This document shows positions 47,712-56,314 of a stretch of DNA of 64,000 nucleotides, one piece after another (position 1 is the first letter of the stretch; each line of letters opens with the position of its first letter). The notes beneath the pieces were generated by a model. It saw only the letters and a program-made list of their open reading frames with translations, had not been told where the DNA came from and did not search any database. The stretch lies in assembly GCA_965221215.1 (NCBI GenBank), contig OZ244872.1, positions 744,001 through 808,000 on the forward strand. Reading direction: 5' to 3'. The position numbers and the translations under genes were made by a program. Origin of the DNA: Aldehydirespirator sp965221215 (GTDB lineage Bacteria; Actinomycetota; Acidimicrobiia; Acidimicrobiales; Aldehydirespiratoraceae).

Positions 47712-48584
47712 GTGACTGCTGACCCTGCGGGCGACCGGCGGGCGGTCGGGTGGCTGCTGGCGGGCGTCGGAATGCTCTCCGTGTCTACCGACTCGCTGTG
47801 GGTGCGGCTCTCCGGCGCCGAGGCCCTCGACGTCGCCTTCTTGGTGTCTTGCTGCGCCCTGGTCGTGCACTCGACCATCGGTCGGCTGGTCGACCGCCGT
47901 CCCGCGCTGGGGTCGCTGCGCCAGCACCGCCTGCCGCTGGTCGGGGTGGCCGCTCTCGCCGCGGTGAGCCAGCTCTGCTTCATCACCGCCATCACCCAGA
48001 CCCGGGTTGCCAACGTGGTGGCCATCGTGGCCTCGGCGCCGCTGCTGGGCGCGCTCAGCGCCCGCGTCTTCCTCAAGGAGCCGATCACCCGCCGGGTGAT
48101 GGCGGCGGTGGCGGTGACCATGGCTGGCATGGCGCTCATCGTGGGCGACTCGCTGGGCGAGCCCACCCTGGGGGGCGACTTCCTGGCGCTGCTGGCGGTG
48201 GCAGGCTTCGCGGGCAACATGACGATCTGGCGCCGCTACCCCGAGCTCAGCCGGCGGGCCGGTCTGTCGGCCAGCGCCCTGATCGTGATGGCGGCCACCA
48301 GCTTCGTGGCGTCGCCGCTGTCGCTGGACGCCGGCGCCTACCTGTCCATCGCGGCCATGGGGCTGTGCTTCAACCCGCTGGGCCGGCTCGCCAACTCGAC
48401 CGCCCTGCGGTTCGCCCCGGTGTCGGAGGTGTCGCTGTTCGCCCCCACCGAGACCGTGGCCGGCACGGTGTGGGCCGCGCTGTTCCTGTCGGAGCTGCCC
48501 ACCGCCGCCACAGTGATGGGCGGGGTAGTGGTGATCGCCGGAGTCTTCTACGGCACCGTCGCCTCAGGCCGCTCCAACTCCTGA
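47712..48584 (+). CDS. EamA/DMT superfamily transporter
   Basis: Protein of 290 aa with ten hydrophobic helices in two EamA repeats. The first repeat is GWLLAGVGMLSVSTDSLWVRL ... VAIVASAPLLGALSARVFLKEPI, and the second ends APTETVAGTVWAALFLSELPTAATVMGGVVVIAGV. Such proteins export or import metabolites; the substrate cannot be predicted. The start is a GTG. It is convergent with the toxin gene 7 bp downstream. Confidence 0.88.
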   Translation: MTADPAGDRRAVGWLLAGVGMLSVSTDSLWVRLSGAEALDVAFLVSCCALVVHSTIGRLVDRRPALGSLRQHRLPLVGVAALAAVSQLCFITAITQTRVANVVAIVASAPLLGALSARVFLKEPITRRVMAAVAVTMAGMALIVGDSLGEPTLGGDFLALLAVAGFAGNMTIWRRYPELSRRAGLSASALIVMAATSFVASPLSLDAGAYLSIAAMGLCFNPLGRLANSTALRFAPVSEVSLFAPTETVAGTVWAALFLSELPTAATVMGGVVVIAGVFYGTVASGRSNS

Positions 48585-48591
48585 GGAGCAC

Positions 48592-48909
48592 TCAACAGGC
48601 CAGCGCAACTCGCAGCGCGGTGCACGCCTCGGCTAGGCGATCAGGTCCCAGCACGCAGATCCGGTCGGTGAGCAGGGCCTTGGGCACCACCCTGAGATTG
48701 TCGAAGCTGGCCGCACATTCGGCGGGCATTCCGTCGTCGGGGCCGAGCCGCAGCTCGGTGGGAATGTTGCGGACCGTTCGGCTCACAGGCGCCGCAACGA
48801 CCTTGTTCAGCACGCCGATGGCTGCCGGCCGGGTCATGATGAGAAACGGGCGGCGCCCGACATTCTCGAACTCGCCCCACCAGACTTCGCCGCGGTTGTG
48901 CTCGTTCAC
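48592..48909 (-). CDS. MazF/PemK family endoribonuclease toxin
   Basis: Protein of 105 aa with the MazF core. It opens RGEVWWGEFENVGRRPFLIMTR, continues VVAAPVSRTVRNIPTELRLGPDDGMP with the catalytic Arg/Thr region, and ends CAASFDNLRVVPKALLTDRI. MazF toxins cut mRNA at short motifs when their labile antitoxin is lost. The ATG overlaps the stop of the preceding antitoxin gene by four bases, so the pair is translationally coupled, antitoxin first. Confidence 0.92.
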   Translation of the reverse strand: MNEHNRGEVWWGEFENVGRRPFLIMTRPAAIGVLNKVVAAPVSRTVRNIPTELRLGPDDGMPAECAASFDNLRVVPKALLTDRICVLGPDRLAEACTALRVALAC

Positions 48910-49160
48910 CAGGGCTCCTCCTCGACGGCCTCGCGCATCGAGGCAGTCGCAGCTCGGTCCTCGGCCTCAGTCGGTGGATGGCGGGTGTACCCATCGATCA
49001 CCGCCCGGTCGATCCGGCGCTGGTGTTCGGCCTCGATGATCAACTCGATCGCGGCCCGGATGGCCGCAGCCCGAGATCGGTAGGAGCCGCTTGCCACCAA
49101 GACGTCTAGCTCGGCGAGAAGGGAGTCGGACAGGCGCAGCGGGATCTGTTTCGTATGCAT
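48906..49160 (-). CDS. Ribbon-helix-helix antitoxin partner of the MazF-type toxin
   Basis: Protein of 84 aa. The N-terminus MHTKQIPLRLSDSLLAELDVLVASGSYRSRAAAIRAAIELII is a ribbon-helix-helix DNA-binding fold, and the acidic, His/Arg-mixed C-terminus would wrap the toxin. The ATG at 49160 is preferred to the upstream extension at 49190 because the RHH strand starts there. The AT-rich stretch 49161-49200 upstream is the probable autoregulated promoter. Confidence 0.85.
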   Translation of the reverse strand: MHTKQIPLRLSDSLLAELDVLVASGSYRSRAAAIRAAIELIIEAEHQRRIDRAVIDGYTRHPPTEAEDRAATASMREAVEEEPW

Positions 49161-49224
49161 TGCGTTTAAAGTAGCAGAAATAAGATTCATTTTGAGATGT
49201 CCATGGGCGCGTAGCCTTGGGGTG

Positions 49225-49662
49225 GTGAGGGTGCTGGTGCAGCGGGCTGCTTGGGCCAGAGTGCGGGTGGACGGGCAGGTTGTGGGCGAGATCGGTCCGG
49301 GGCTGTGCTGCCTGGTGGGGGTGACTCATGGTGACGATTCCGCCGCCGCGCTCAAGCTGGCCGACAAGCTGTGGCATCTGCGCATATTCGCCGACGACAA
49401 CGGCCACATGAACCGCTCCGCGGCCGACACCGGCGCCGAGGTGCTGGTGGTCAGCCAGTTCACCCTCTACGGCGACGCCCGCAAGGGCCGGCGACCGTCG
49501 TTCGTGGCCGCAGCCCCGCCCGATGACGCCGTTCGGCTGATCGACGAACTCGTGTCCGAGTTGCGGCGCCTGGGCGCCGCGGTCGCCACTGGATCATTCG
49601 GGGCGAACATGGCGGTGGAGCTCACCAACGACGGCCCGGTCACCCTGATGCTGGAGGTGTGA
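49225..49662 (+). CDS. dtd: D-aminoacyl-tRNA deacylase
   Basis: Removes D-amino acids wrongly attached to tRNA, 145 aa, the usual length. It starts MRVLVQRAAWARVRVDGQVVGEIGPG, has the active-site motif SQFTLYGDARKGRRPSF and the second motif GSFGANMAVELTNDGPVTLMLE (GANM where GADM or GAxM is common). The GTG at 49225 matches the family start; the frame is open 33 bases further upstream without support. Confidence 0.95.
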   Translation: MRVLVQRAAWARVRVDGQVVGEIGPGLCCLVGVTHGDDSAAALKLADKLWHLRIFADDNGHMNRSAADTGAEVLVVSQFTLYGDARKGRRPSFVAAAPPDDAVRLIDELVSELRRLGAAVATGSFGANMAVELTNDGPVTLMLEV

Positions 49663-49717
49663 CCCTCCGACGGCGGCGTGAATGCGGGTAGCGGCGCGGC
49701 GACAATATCCTGCGGCT

Positions 49718-50266
49718 GTGAGCGAGGGACCGGCTGTCGGCGACGAGCAGGCTGCGGCGGAAGATTCGGAGGCCGGCGATGCCGAGGTGCGCGACAGCCT
49801 TCCCGACGATCTCGACGCGGCCGGATATGTGGGGCCGTACCTGTTCCCCAACAACAGCAGGCGCCGCATCGCCGGCTCGCTCTACCTGCTGATCGGCGCA
49901 GCCTCGATTGTGATGGCCGCGGTGGCCGGCAGCGATGCCGTGCTCGTCAACGGCGGCTTCGTGGTGGGCGGCGTCGCCCTCATCGGGTTCGGCCTGTACT
50001 GCATTCAGGCGGGATGGGATCTCGCCGTGGATGAGAACGACGCCCTGGTGGCGGCCACCCGGGAGGTGGGCTTCCCGGTGGGACACGCTTCGGCCCAACT
50101 CGGGTGGCGGGGCCTGCGAAGCCGTCCGACGTGGCGCATCCTGCTGTACTCGAACCAGGCGCCCCCCGACCGCCGCGGCCTGGTGCTGGTGGACGGCGTG
50201 GACGGCGAGATCATGGGATGCTTCGTGGAGGACAACCCCGAGGACTGGACCGGCCTCGACGCCTGA
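49718..50266 (+). CDS. Conserved hypothetical two-TM protein
   Basis: Protein of 182 aa from the GTG at 49718 (ATG 49682 is an alternative that adds 12 residues). An acidic N-terminus leads to YLFPNNSRRRIAGSLYLLIGAAS, two TM helices (roughly residues 52-98), and a cytoplasmic domain VGFPVGHASAQLGWRGLRSRPTWRILLYSNQAPPDRRGLVLVDG. No family is recognised. TATCCT at 49706-49711 suggests a leaderless message starting near the GTG. It ends 19 bp before the convergent acyltransferase gene. Confidence 0.65.
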   Translation: MSEGPAVGDEQAAAEDSEAGDAEVRDSLPDDLDAAGYVGPYLFPNNSRRRIAGSLYLLIGAASIVMAAVAGSDAVLVNGGFVVGGVALIGFGLYCIQAGWDLAVDENDALVAATREVGFPVGHASAQLGWRGLRSRPTWRILLYSNQAPPDRRGLVLVDGVDGEIMGCFVEDNPEDWTGLDA

Positions 50267-50285
50267 GGGGCGCCGCGGCGGGCGA

Positions 50286-51197
50286 TCAGAGATTCTGAAG
50301 ATGGTCCGGGACGGGCCGGCCGAGCGCCTCGTAGTCGCTGGGCCAGTTGGGCGACATCAGATGCCACTGCTCGGGCGCAGCCCTGATCAGGTCTTCCAGC
50401 GCGGCGGCGTAGTCCTGCACCACCCGTTGCGTGTCGCGGCGGATGCCCGCCGAGCGGCTGGTGTCGATGGGAGTCCCGGCGATGGCGTGGCGGGTCCGGC
50501 CCCGCCAGTACACCGCGGCGGGGATGAGGGGCGCGCCGGTGCGCAGCGCCAGCAGGGCAGGGCCGGCCGGAAGCCGGGTCCGCTCCCCGAAGAACTCCAC
50601 CGCCACTCCGCTGCCGGCCACGTCGCGATCGGCGAGCAGGCACACCACATCGCCCCGCTTGATGGCCGCGGCCAGGCGCCCGCCCGCGTCGGGCCCCAGC
50701 GGGATTATGTCCATCCCCAGCCGCTGCCGGAACGACACGAACCACTCGAAGACCTCCGGGGGTTCCAGCGGCTCCACCACCGCGGTGACCTTCATCCTGG
50801 GGATCAGCGCCAGCCACCAGGCTGCCCACTCCCAGGTGCCGAGGTGCGGCATCACCAGGATCGGGCCGGTGCCGGAGCGGACGGCCCGCTCGATGGCGTC
50901 GACGCCCTCGTGGCCGAAGCCCGCGTCTATCGTCGCCGCGTCCAGCGACGGCAGCCGGAAGCTCTCCAGGTAGTAGCGGGCGTACCAGTCGAAGGTGGTC
51001 GCCACCCGGCGCGCCGCCTCGCGCCGCCCCAGCGGCCGGCCCAGCGCCCTCTCGAGGTTGCGCCGCACCAGCAGCCGCCGGTCGCGGCTCGCGGCCGCCA
51101 CCGCGGCTCCTCCTGCCAGCGCCGCGGCCCGGGCGAGCGGCGCGGGGGCGCGGCGAGCGAAAAACTCAGCGGCCCGGTAAGCCGACGCCGACGGCAT
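50286..51197 (-). CDS. LpxL/HtrB-family acyltransferase, probably PI-mannoside acyltransferase
   Basis: Protein of 303 aa. It has the acyltransferase His-x4-Glu motif in MPHLGTWEW (about residues 117-122), then TAVVEPLEPPEVFEWF and GRLAAAIKRGDVVCLLADRDV, and the C-terminal PEQWHLMSPNWPSD. In Gram-positive Actinobacteria this family includes PatA, which acylates the mannose of phosphatidylinositol mannosides. The neighbours (PIP-synthase-like and PimA-like genes on the same strand) support that role. It is the last gene of the three; a 17-bp gap separates it from the synthase gene. Confidence 0.85.
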   Translation of the reverse strand: MPSASAYRAAEFFARRAPAPLARAAALAGGAAVAAASRDRRLLVRRNLERALGRPLGRREAARRVATTFDWYARYYLESFRLPSLDAATIDAGFGHEGVDAIERAVRSGTGPILVMPHLGTWEWAAWWLALIPRMKVTAVVEPLEPPEVFEWFVSFRQRLGMDIIPLGPDAGGRLAAAIKRGDVVCLLADRDVAGSGVAVEFFGERTRLPAGPALLALRTGAPLIPAAVYWRGRTRHAIAGTPIDTSRSAGIRRDTQRVVQDYAAALEDLIRAAPEQWHLMSPNWPSDYEALGRPVPDHLQNL

Positions 51198-51214
51198 CTA
51201 TCGGTCGGCCGAAT

Positions 51215-51907
51215 TCAGGCGGCGTCGGTCGGGGGGCGGTTGCGCATCCGTGTAGCCACCCGGCCCCGCGGGCGAGTGGTGCGGGTCCGGCGGAAACTGC
51301 GGCGGGAGCGGGGTCGCACCGGCCGCCCCTCCGACGCCTGCCTCCACACCTTCACGAAGCGCTGCACCGCGGTGACCGCGGTGAGGGTGGCCATCAACCA
51401 CAGGGTCCACACCAGCAGCTCGCTGAAGAGCAGGCCGAAGGCGAGCACCACAAAGCGCTCGGCCCGCTCCATGATTCCACCCTTGGCCTCGTATCCCAGA
51501 GACTCGGCCTTGGCCCGCTGGTACGACACCAGCATGGCCAGGCTCATCACCGCCACTGGCAGCATCATGATGTGTCCGGGCTCGGTGTCGGCCAGATACC
51601 AGGCGATGCCGCCGAACAGCAGGGCGTCGGTGAGCCGGTCCGACACCGAGTCGAAGAAGGCGCCCCGCTGCGAAGACGTGCCCGACGCCTTGGCCACCGC
51701 GCCGTCGAGGGCATCGGGAATCCCCGCCAGTATCAGCAGCAGGAAGCCGACTCGCAGGTAGCCGGCGGCGATGGCCACGGCCGCGCCGCTGGCCATGACG
51801 ATGCCGGTGACGGTGACCATGTCGGCGGTCACCCCGGTGCGGCGCAGCGACACCCCGATCGGCGTGAGGCCCCGGTCCACCGCCTCACGCCAGTTGCCGT
51901 CGAACAT
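51215..51907 (-). CDS. CDP-alcohol phosphatidyltransferase, probably phosphatidylinositol-phosphate synthase
   Basis: Integral membrane enzyme of 230 aa with about six TM helices. The family's metal and substrate motif is present as DALDGAVAKASGTSSQRGAFFDSVSD, with Lys in place of the usual Arg. It would join CDP-diacylglycerol to inositol-1-phosphate to make the base of PI-mannosides; a phosphatidylglycerophosphate synthase role is the alternative. A very basic Arg-rich C-terminal tail (SRRSFRRTRTTRPRGR) is unusual. It lies 53 bp after the mannosyltransferase gene. Confidence 0.85.
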   Translation of the reverse strand: MFDGNWREAVDRGLTPIGVSLRRTGVTADMVTVTGIVMASGAAVAIAAGYLRVGFLLLILAGIPDALDGAVAKASGTSSQRGAFFDSVSDRLTDALLFGGIAWYLADTEPGHIMMLPVAVMSLAMLVSYQRAKAESLGYEAKGGIMERAERFVVLAFGLLFSELLVWTLWLMATLTAVTAVQRFVKVWRQASEGRPVRPRSRRSFRRTRTTRPRGRVATRMRNRPPTDAA

Positions 51908-51960
51908 TCACCCGCTCCCGGTTGGACTCAGCAAGCACGCTACCACCGTGCCGCTCGCGC

Positions 51961-53079
51961 TCAGGCCGATGGGTGCCTCGGCCGCTTGGGCCGTTGGGAC
52001 GGCGTGGTGGACAGAGCGATCCGCTCGTAGCGCTCCAGGTACTGCTCGGCCAGACCCGACATCGAGAAGGTCTCGGCCCGCCGGTGACCCTCGGCCACCA
52101 GCCTCGTCGACTCCGAGGGGTCGGACAGCACGCGGCGCAGGGCGGCGGCCAGCGCGGCGGAGTCGCCCGGCGGAACCAGCAGAGCGTCGGTGCCGGGCCG
52201 GGCCGCGTTGCGGTAGCCGGGCAGGTCGCTGGCCACCACCGCCGTGCCGGCCGCCATCGCCTCCAGCAGCACGATCCCGAACGACTCGCCCCGCAGCGAC
52301 GGCGCGCAGAACACGTCGGCACCCTTGAGCCGGGCGATCTTCTCGCTGTCGGTGACGGTCCCGAGCCACTCGATGCGGGGATCGGCGGCCCAGCGGGCCT
52401 GCTGCGCGGCCGTCTCGGAACCGGAGCCCGCGATCTGCAACCTCACGTCGGCGGGCAGCAGGCGCAGCGCGTCGAGCAGCACGCCCAGTCCCTTGCGGGG
52501 CTCGTGGCGGCCCACGAACAGGATCACCGGACCGGCGGCCCGGGCTGGCTCGGCGGCCCGGTACGGTGCCAGCTCCACACCGTTGTAGAGCAGGTCGTAG
52601 CTTCCGCCGAGGGCGTTGCGGGCCATGTCGCGGGCGTCGGGCGAGACCGCCACCCGGTGGTCGAGGCGCCCGGCGAGGAAGCGGGTGGCCCGAGGCAGCA
52701 GGTCGTAGGCCAGCGACCCCCCCGCGGCGTGGAAGGTCCCGATCAGGGGAGCGGGCCGCACCAGCAGGGCGGTCATGGTCGGGCCCGGCGCCAGCGGCTC
52801 GTGGAGGTGGATGACGTCGAACGACTCGTCGCGCATGGCCCGGATGGCCCTCAGCTGACAGGAGGGGTCGGGGGCCACCGGGGCTATGGATCCGTTGGCG
52901 ATGGTGGGCAGGCTGTTGCCGAGCGGCGTGACGTTGGGATCCGGGGGCGGGCCGTCGCACGGTCCGAGCACCCGGGTGGGATGGCCGCTGCGGTTCAGCG
53001 CCCGGGCCAGCCCGAGCACCTGCATCTGCACACCGCCGGGCACGGTGAGGCTGTACGGGCAGATGATTCCGATCCGCAC
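51961..53079 (-). CDS. pimA: GT4 mannosyltransferase, PimA-like
   Basis: Protein of 372 aa in the GT-B fold. It opens MRIGIICPYSLTVPGGVQMQVLGLARAL, the PimA-type start, with HLHEPLAPGPTMTALL and ILFVGRHEPRKGL, and the donor-binding E-x7-E motif is in ESFGIVLLE. It should transfer the first mannose from GDP-mannose to phosphatidylinositol at the inner membrane face. The following genes on the same strand (PIP-synthase-like, acyltransferase) complete a PI-mannoside set, as in mycobacteria. The start ATG is 25 bp from a fragment of the dispersed element. Confidence 0.9.
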   Translation of the reverse strand: MRIGIICPYSLTVPGGVQMQVLGLARALNRSGHPTRVLGPCDGPPPDPNVTPLGNSLPTIANGSIAPVAPDPSCQLRAIRAMRDESFDVIHLHEPLAPGPTMTALLVRPAPLIGTFHAAGGSLAYDLLPRATRFLAGRLDHRVAVSPDARDMARNALGGSYDLLYNGVELAPYRAAEPARAAGPVILFVGRHEPRKGLGVLLDALRLLPADVRLQIAGSGSETAAQQARWAADPRIEWLGTVTDSEKIARLKGADVFCAPSLRGESFGIVLLEAMAAGTAVVASDLPGYRNAARPGTDALLVPPGDSAALAAALRRVLSDPSESTRLVAEGHRRAETFSMSGLAEQYLERYERIALSTTPSQRPKRPRHPSA

Positions 53080-53103
53080 TGCTGCGGAAGGCTAGAGCCT
53101 TCA

Positions 53104-53118
53104 GAGGCCGAGCGGATA
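53104..53118 (+). repeat. Fragment of the dispersed element (left end only)
   Basis: GAGGCCGAGCGGATA matches the left terminal repeat; core and right end are missing. It sits between the divergent pimA and the M48-like gene. Confidence 0.5.
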
Positions 53119-53130
53119 GTCTCGTCGCCC

Positions 53131-53862
53131 TTGAAGCACTCTCCCGCAGCCCTTGTAGCGGTGCCCGCGTCCGCCGTGCTGGTCGTGGTGTGGGCCGTGC
53201 TCGCGGTGGCCGGCCTTTCGCCGCTGGTGGCTGTCGCCCCGGCTGTGGCCGCGGGCTCAGCGGTGGCGGCGCTGCTGCACTGGCGGGCGCCCCAGACGGC
53301 GCTGCAGGCCCTCGGGGCCCGTCCGCTGGACAAGGGCGACAATCCCCGGCTGGACAATCTGCTCGACGGCCTGTGCACCACCCACGGCTTCCACCCGCCC
53401 GAGGTCCATCTGGTCGAGAGCCCGGCCGTCAACGCCGCCGCGGTCGGGCTGGGGGGGCCGACGGCCCATCTGGTGGTGACCAGCGGTGCCCTGTCGAGCC
53501 TCGGCCGGTTGGAGCTCGAAGCGGTAGTAGCCCGCCAGCTCTGCGCCATTGGGCGCGGCGTCGCCTTCCCCACGGTGCTGGCCAGCGTCTCCAGGCTTCC
53601 CGGCGCCGCGCCGGTGACGGCCGGGGCCGCCGCTCGGGTGAGCGGGTTCGACACCGTCTCGGACCTCGATGTGGAAGCGGCCCGCCTCACCAGCTTTCCT
53701 CCGGCTTTGGCGTCGGCTCTGCGCGGGTCCGTCGAGGGGCCTGGCTTGAACACCGCTCGGGCCGTCGCCCACCTGTGGATGGTGGCGCCGCAGCAAGACT
53801 CCTCAGCGGCAAGACCCGGATCTTCGACACTGCAACGGATCGCTGCCCTGGAAGAGATCTGA
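53131..53862 (+). CDS. Degenerate M48-like (HtpX/Ste24) membrane protein lacking the zinc motif
   Basis: Protein of 243 aa from the TTG at 53131 (GTG 53161 is possible). Two TM helices are followed by LDNLLDGLCTTHGFHPPEVHLVESPAVNAAAVGLGGPTAHLVVTSGAL and LGRLELEAVVARQLCAIGRG. This aligns with M48 proteases, where the last segment reads ELEAVLAHELGHI. Both zinc His and the catalytic Glu of HExxH are replaced here (ARQLC), so it cannot be an active protease of that type. Its stop overlaps the start of the DUF3048 lipoprotein gene (TGATG), so it may act as an accessory membrane protein for it. Confidence 0.75.
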   Translation: MKHSPAALVAVPASAVLVVVWAVLAVAGLSPLVAVAPAVAAGSAVAALLHWRAPQTALQALGARPLDKGDNPRLDNLLDGLCTTHGFHPPEVHLVESPAVNAAAVGLGGPTAHLVVTSGALSSLGRLELEAVVARQLCAIGRGVAFPTVLASVSRLPGAAPVTAGAAARVSGFDTVSDLDVEAARLTSFPPALASALRGSVEGPGLNTARAVAHLWMVAPQQDSSAARPGSSTLQRIAALEEI

Positions 53863-55313
53863 TGGCCGCGAGCCGAGCGGCCGAAGGCCGAGCGCTCGGA
53901 CTCGTCAGCTTCTTGGCTGCCGCGGCGATGCTGATCGCGGCGTGCGGCGGCGGCGCGCCGTCGACGGATCCGCCGATCACCGGTGCGACTGATTCCCCCT
54001 CCACCTCGGCCGAAGCCGACGATCAGGCTCGTGATCAGAGCGACGCCGATGCCGGGTCGATGTCCAGCTCCACCGAGGACGCGGCTTCGGGGGACGAGCC
54101 TGTTGCCGCGGCCGACGAGCCTTCTGACGCCGGGGCTGCTGAGAACGGATTGTCCGTTGGGGTGGAAGGATCCGATGCGGGCCCGCCGGATGATGCAGCC
54201 GCGGGGGTTGGACCCGATGCGGAGCCGTCACAGCCTTCAGATACCGCGGCGGCACCGGCGGGTGAGCCTCCCGAGTTTCCGATTCCGCCGACGGACCTCG
54301 AACCGGCGCCTCTCGTGGATCCCGAGCCATTCGTGGCCGGACCGTTCGCGGCCCTGACCGGTCTGATCACCACCGACCTGAGTCTCGACCAGCGGCGCCC
54401 GCTGGCGGTGAAGATCGGCAACGGCGACCCCGAGGATCGTCCCCAGGCCGGATTGGGCGCGGCCGACATCGTCTATGAGGTGCTGGTCGAGGCGGGCAAG
54501 ACCCGGCTCATGGCCGTGTTCCATTCCCAGATCCCCGACCGGATCGGGCCGGTGCGCTCGGTCCGCTCCAGCGACTTCGCCATCCTCGAGGATCTCGCCA
54601 CGCCCTATCTGGTGTCCTCGGGCGCCAACAGCATCGTGCGCCGGGAGATGCGCCAGGCTGCGGCCGCGGGCACGCTCATCGACATCGGCGCCCACCAACT
54701 GGCTGCGCCGTACGGGCGCGACCGGTCACGCCGCGCTCCGCACAACCTTTACTTCCTCTACGAGAGCCTGGAGCCGTCGGAGCCTGCAACGCCGCCGGAG
54801 GCGCTGTTCGAGTACGGCTCGCCCAACCCGCCCGGCCTGCCCGACGCGGCGGGCGTGGCGGTGGCCTACCGCACCCAGTGGGGTTCGGAGGTCGCCCATG
54901 TGTGGGACAGCGTCGGCGGGGGCTGGGTGCGCATCCAGGACGGCACCGTCCACACCACCGAGACAGCCAACGGCACAGCCGAGATCGCACCGGCCAATGT
55001 GGTGGTGGTGCGCATGCCCTACGGCCGCTCCGCCGCCGACCCCATCTCGCCCCAGGCCCTGCCCTACGGCTCGGGCGAGGCGCTGGTGCTCACGTCGGGG
55101 GCGGTCCACGAGGCGCAGTGGGAGCGCACCCAGGATCGGGTCGGCTTCCGGTTCACCGACCGGTCCGGCAACCCGCTGAGCCTGTCGGCCGGCGCCACCT
55201 GGCTGCTGCTGGCCAACAACAGCGAGCGCTGGCCCATCGGGGCGACCACAGTATTGACCGAATCGCAGAGCGCGCAGCTGCTGGCCGACGCCCGCGCCGC
55301 CTCGGCATCGTAG
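53862..55313 (+). CDS. DUF3048 (YerB-like) lipoprotein
   Basis: Protein of 483 aa. A signal peptide with lipobox LIAAC and an acidic disordered linker (about residues 30-145) precede the DUF3048 domain: RRPLAVKIGNGDPEDRPQAGLGAADIVYEVLVEAGKTRLMAVFHSQIPDRIGPVRSVRSSD, then YRTQWGSEVAHVWDSVGGGWVRIQDG and the C-terminal DRSGNPLSLSAGATWLLL. YerB-like proteins sit outside the membrane in Gram-positives; their function is not established. It is translationally coupled to the degenerate M48 gene. Confidence 0.9.
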   Translation: MAASRAAEGRALGLVSFLAAAAMLIAACGGGAPSTDPPITGATDSPSTSAEADDQARDQSDADAGSMSSSTEDAASGDEPVAAADEPSDAGAAENGLSVGVEGSDAGPPDDAAAGVGPDAEPSQPSDTAAAPAGEPPEFPIPPTDLEPAPLVDPEPFVAGPFAALTGLITTDLSLDQRRPLAVKIGNGDPEDRPQAGLGAADIVYEVLVEAGKTRLMAVFHSQIPDRIGPVRSVRSSDFAILEDLATPYLVSSGANSIVRREMRQAAAAGTLIDIGAHQLAAPYGRDRSRRAPHNLYFLYESLEPSEPATPPEALFEYGSPNPPGLPDAAGVAVAYRTQWGSEVAHVWDSVGGGWVRIQDGTVHTTETANGTAEIAPANVVVVRMPYGRSAADPISPQALPYGSGEALVLTSGAVHEAQWERTQDRVGFRFTDRSGNPLSLSAGATWLLLANNSERWPIGATTVLTESQSAQLLADARAASAS

Positions 55314-55319
55314 GGTCCG

Positions 55320-55343
55320 GCGAGCGCCGCGAACATGAGCGGG
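55320..55343 (+). repeat. Fragment of the dispersed element (core, diverged)
   Basis: GCGAGCGCCGCGAACATGAG... matches the 24-bp core with about three changes; no terminal repeats are seen. It lies seven bases after the DUF3048 stop, in the 98-bp gap before pdxS. Confidence 0.5.
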
Positions 55344-55411
55344 AAACAACCTCGCCGCTGCGGCGCGTGAGGCTTGCCATCAATCCGCGCCCGCCAGTTA
55401 GCATTGCGGCC

Positions 55412-56314
55412 ATGTCCGTCACTGCTAGCTCCGACCCGGCCACCGGCACCACCCTCGTGAAGCGGGGGCTGGCCGAGATGCTCAAAGGCGGCGTGATCAT
55501 GGACGTGGTCACCGCCGAGCAGGCCCGCATCGCCGAGGACGCGGGAGCGGTCTCGGTGATGGCGCTGGAGCGGGTGCCCTCCGACATCCGGGCCCACGGC
55601 GGCGTGTCGCGGATGTCTGATCCCGAGATGGTCCAGCGGGTCCAGGCCGCGGTGAGCATCCCGGTGATGGCCAAGGCCCGCATCGGCCACTTCGCCGAGG
55701 CGCAGATCCTGCAAGCCCTGGCCGTGGACTACGTGGACGAGTCCGAGGTGCTCACCCCCGCCGACGAGGTGCATCACATCGACAAGTGGGCGTTCACCGT
55801 GCCGTTCGTGTGCGGCGCCACCAACCTGGGCGAGGCTCTGCGGCGCATCGGCGAGGGCGCCTGCATGATCCGGTCCAAGGGCGAGGCCGGAACCGGCAAC
55901 ATCGTGGAGGCCGTCCGGCACCTCCGCTCGATCGTGGGCGACATGCGCCGCATCGCGGCCGCCGGCGACGAGGCCGAGCTGTTCGAGTGGGCCAAGCAGC
56001 TGCAAGCCCCGCTGCCGCTGGTGCAGGAGGTGGCCAACACCGGATGGCTGCCGGTGCCGCTGTTCTGTGCGGGCGGCATCGCCACGCCGGCCGACGCCTC
56101 GCTGGTGATGCAGCTCGGCGCCGAGGCGGCCTTCGTGGGGTCGGGGATCTTCAAGAGCTCCGATCCGCCCAAAATGGCTGCGGCCATCGTGGAGGCGGTC
56201 ACCCATTTCCGCGACCCGGAGATCCTGGCCAAGATCAGCGCCGGGCTGGGCGAGGCCATGGCCGGCCTCGAGACCGCCGCCCTCGCCGTCAAGATGGCTG
56301 AACGGGGTTGGTGA
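55412..56314 (+). CDS. pdxS: Pyridoxal 5'-phosphate synthase subunit PdxS
   Basis: Makes PLP directly from ribose-5-phosphate, glyceraldehyde-3-phosphate and ammonia, 300 aa. It has LAEMLKGGVIMDVVTAEQARIAEDAGA, Lys88 in VSIPVMAKARIGH (Schiff-base lysine) and the second lysine in CMIRSKGEAGTGN. The barrel closes with FVGSGIFKS. The ATG at 55412 is the family start. Its stop overlaps the pdxT start (GTGA). PLP is used by many enzymes, so the gene pair is housekeeping. Confidence 0.97.
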   Translation: MSVTASSDPATGTTLVKRGLAEMLKGGVIMDVVTAEQARIAEDAGAVSVMALERVPSDIRAHGGVSRMSDPEMVQRVQAAVSIPVMAKARIGHFAEAQILQALAVDYVDESEVLTPADEVHHIDKWAFTVPFVCGATNLGEALRRIGEGACMIRSKGEAGTGNIVEAVRHLRSIVGDMRRIAAAGDEAELFEWAKQLQAPLPLVQEVANTGWLPVPLFCAGGIATPADASLVMQLGAEAAFVGSGIFKSSDPPKMAAAIVEAVTHFRDPEILAKISAGLGEAMAGLETAALAVKMAERGW

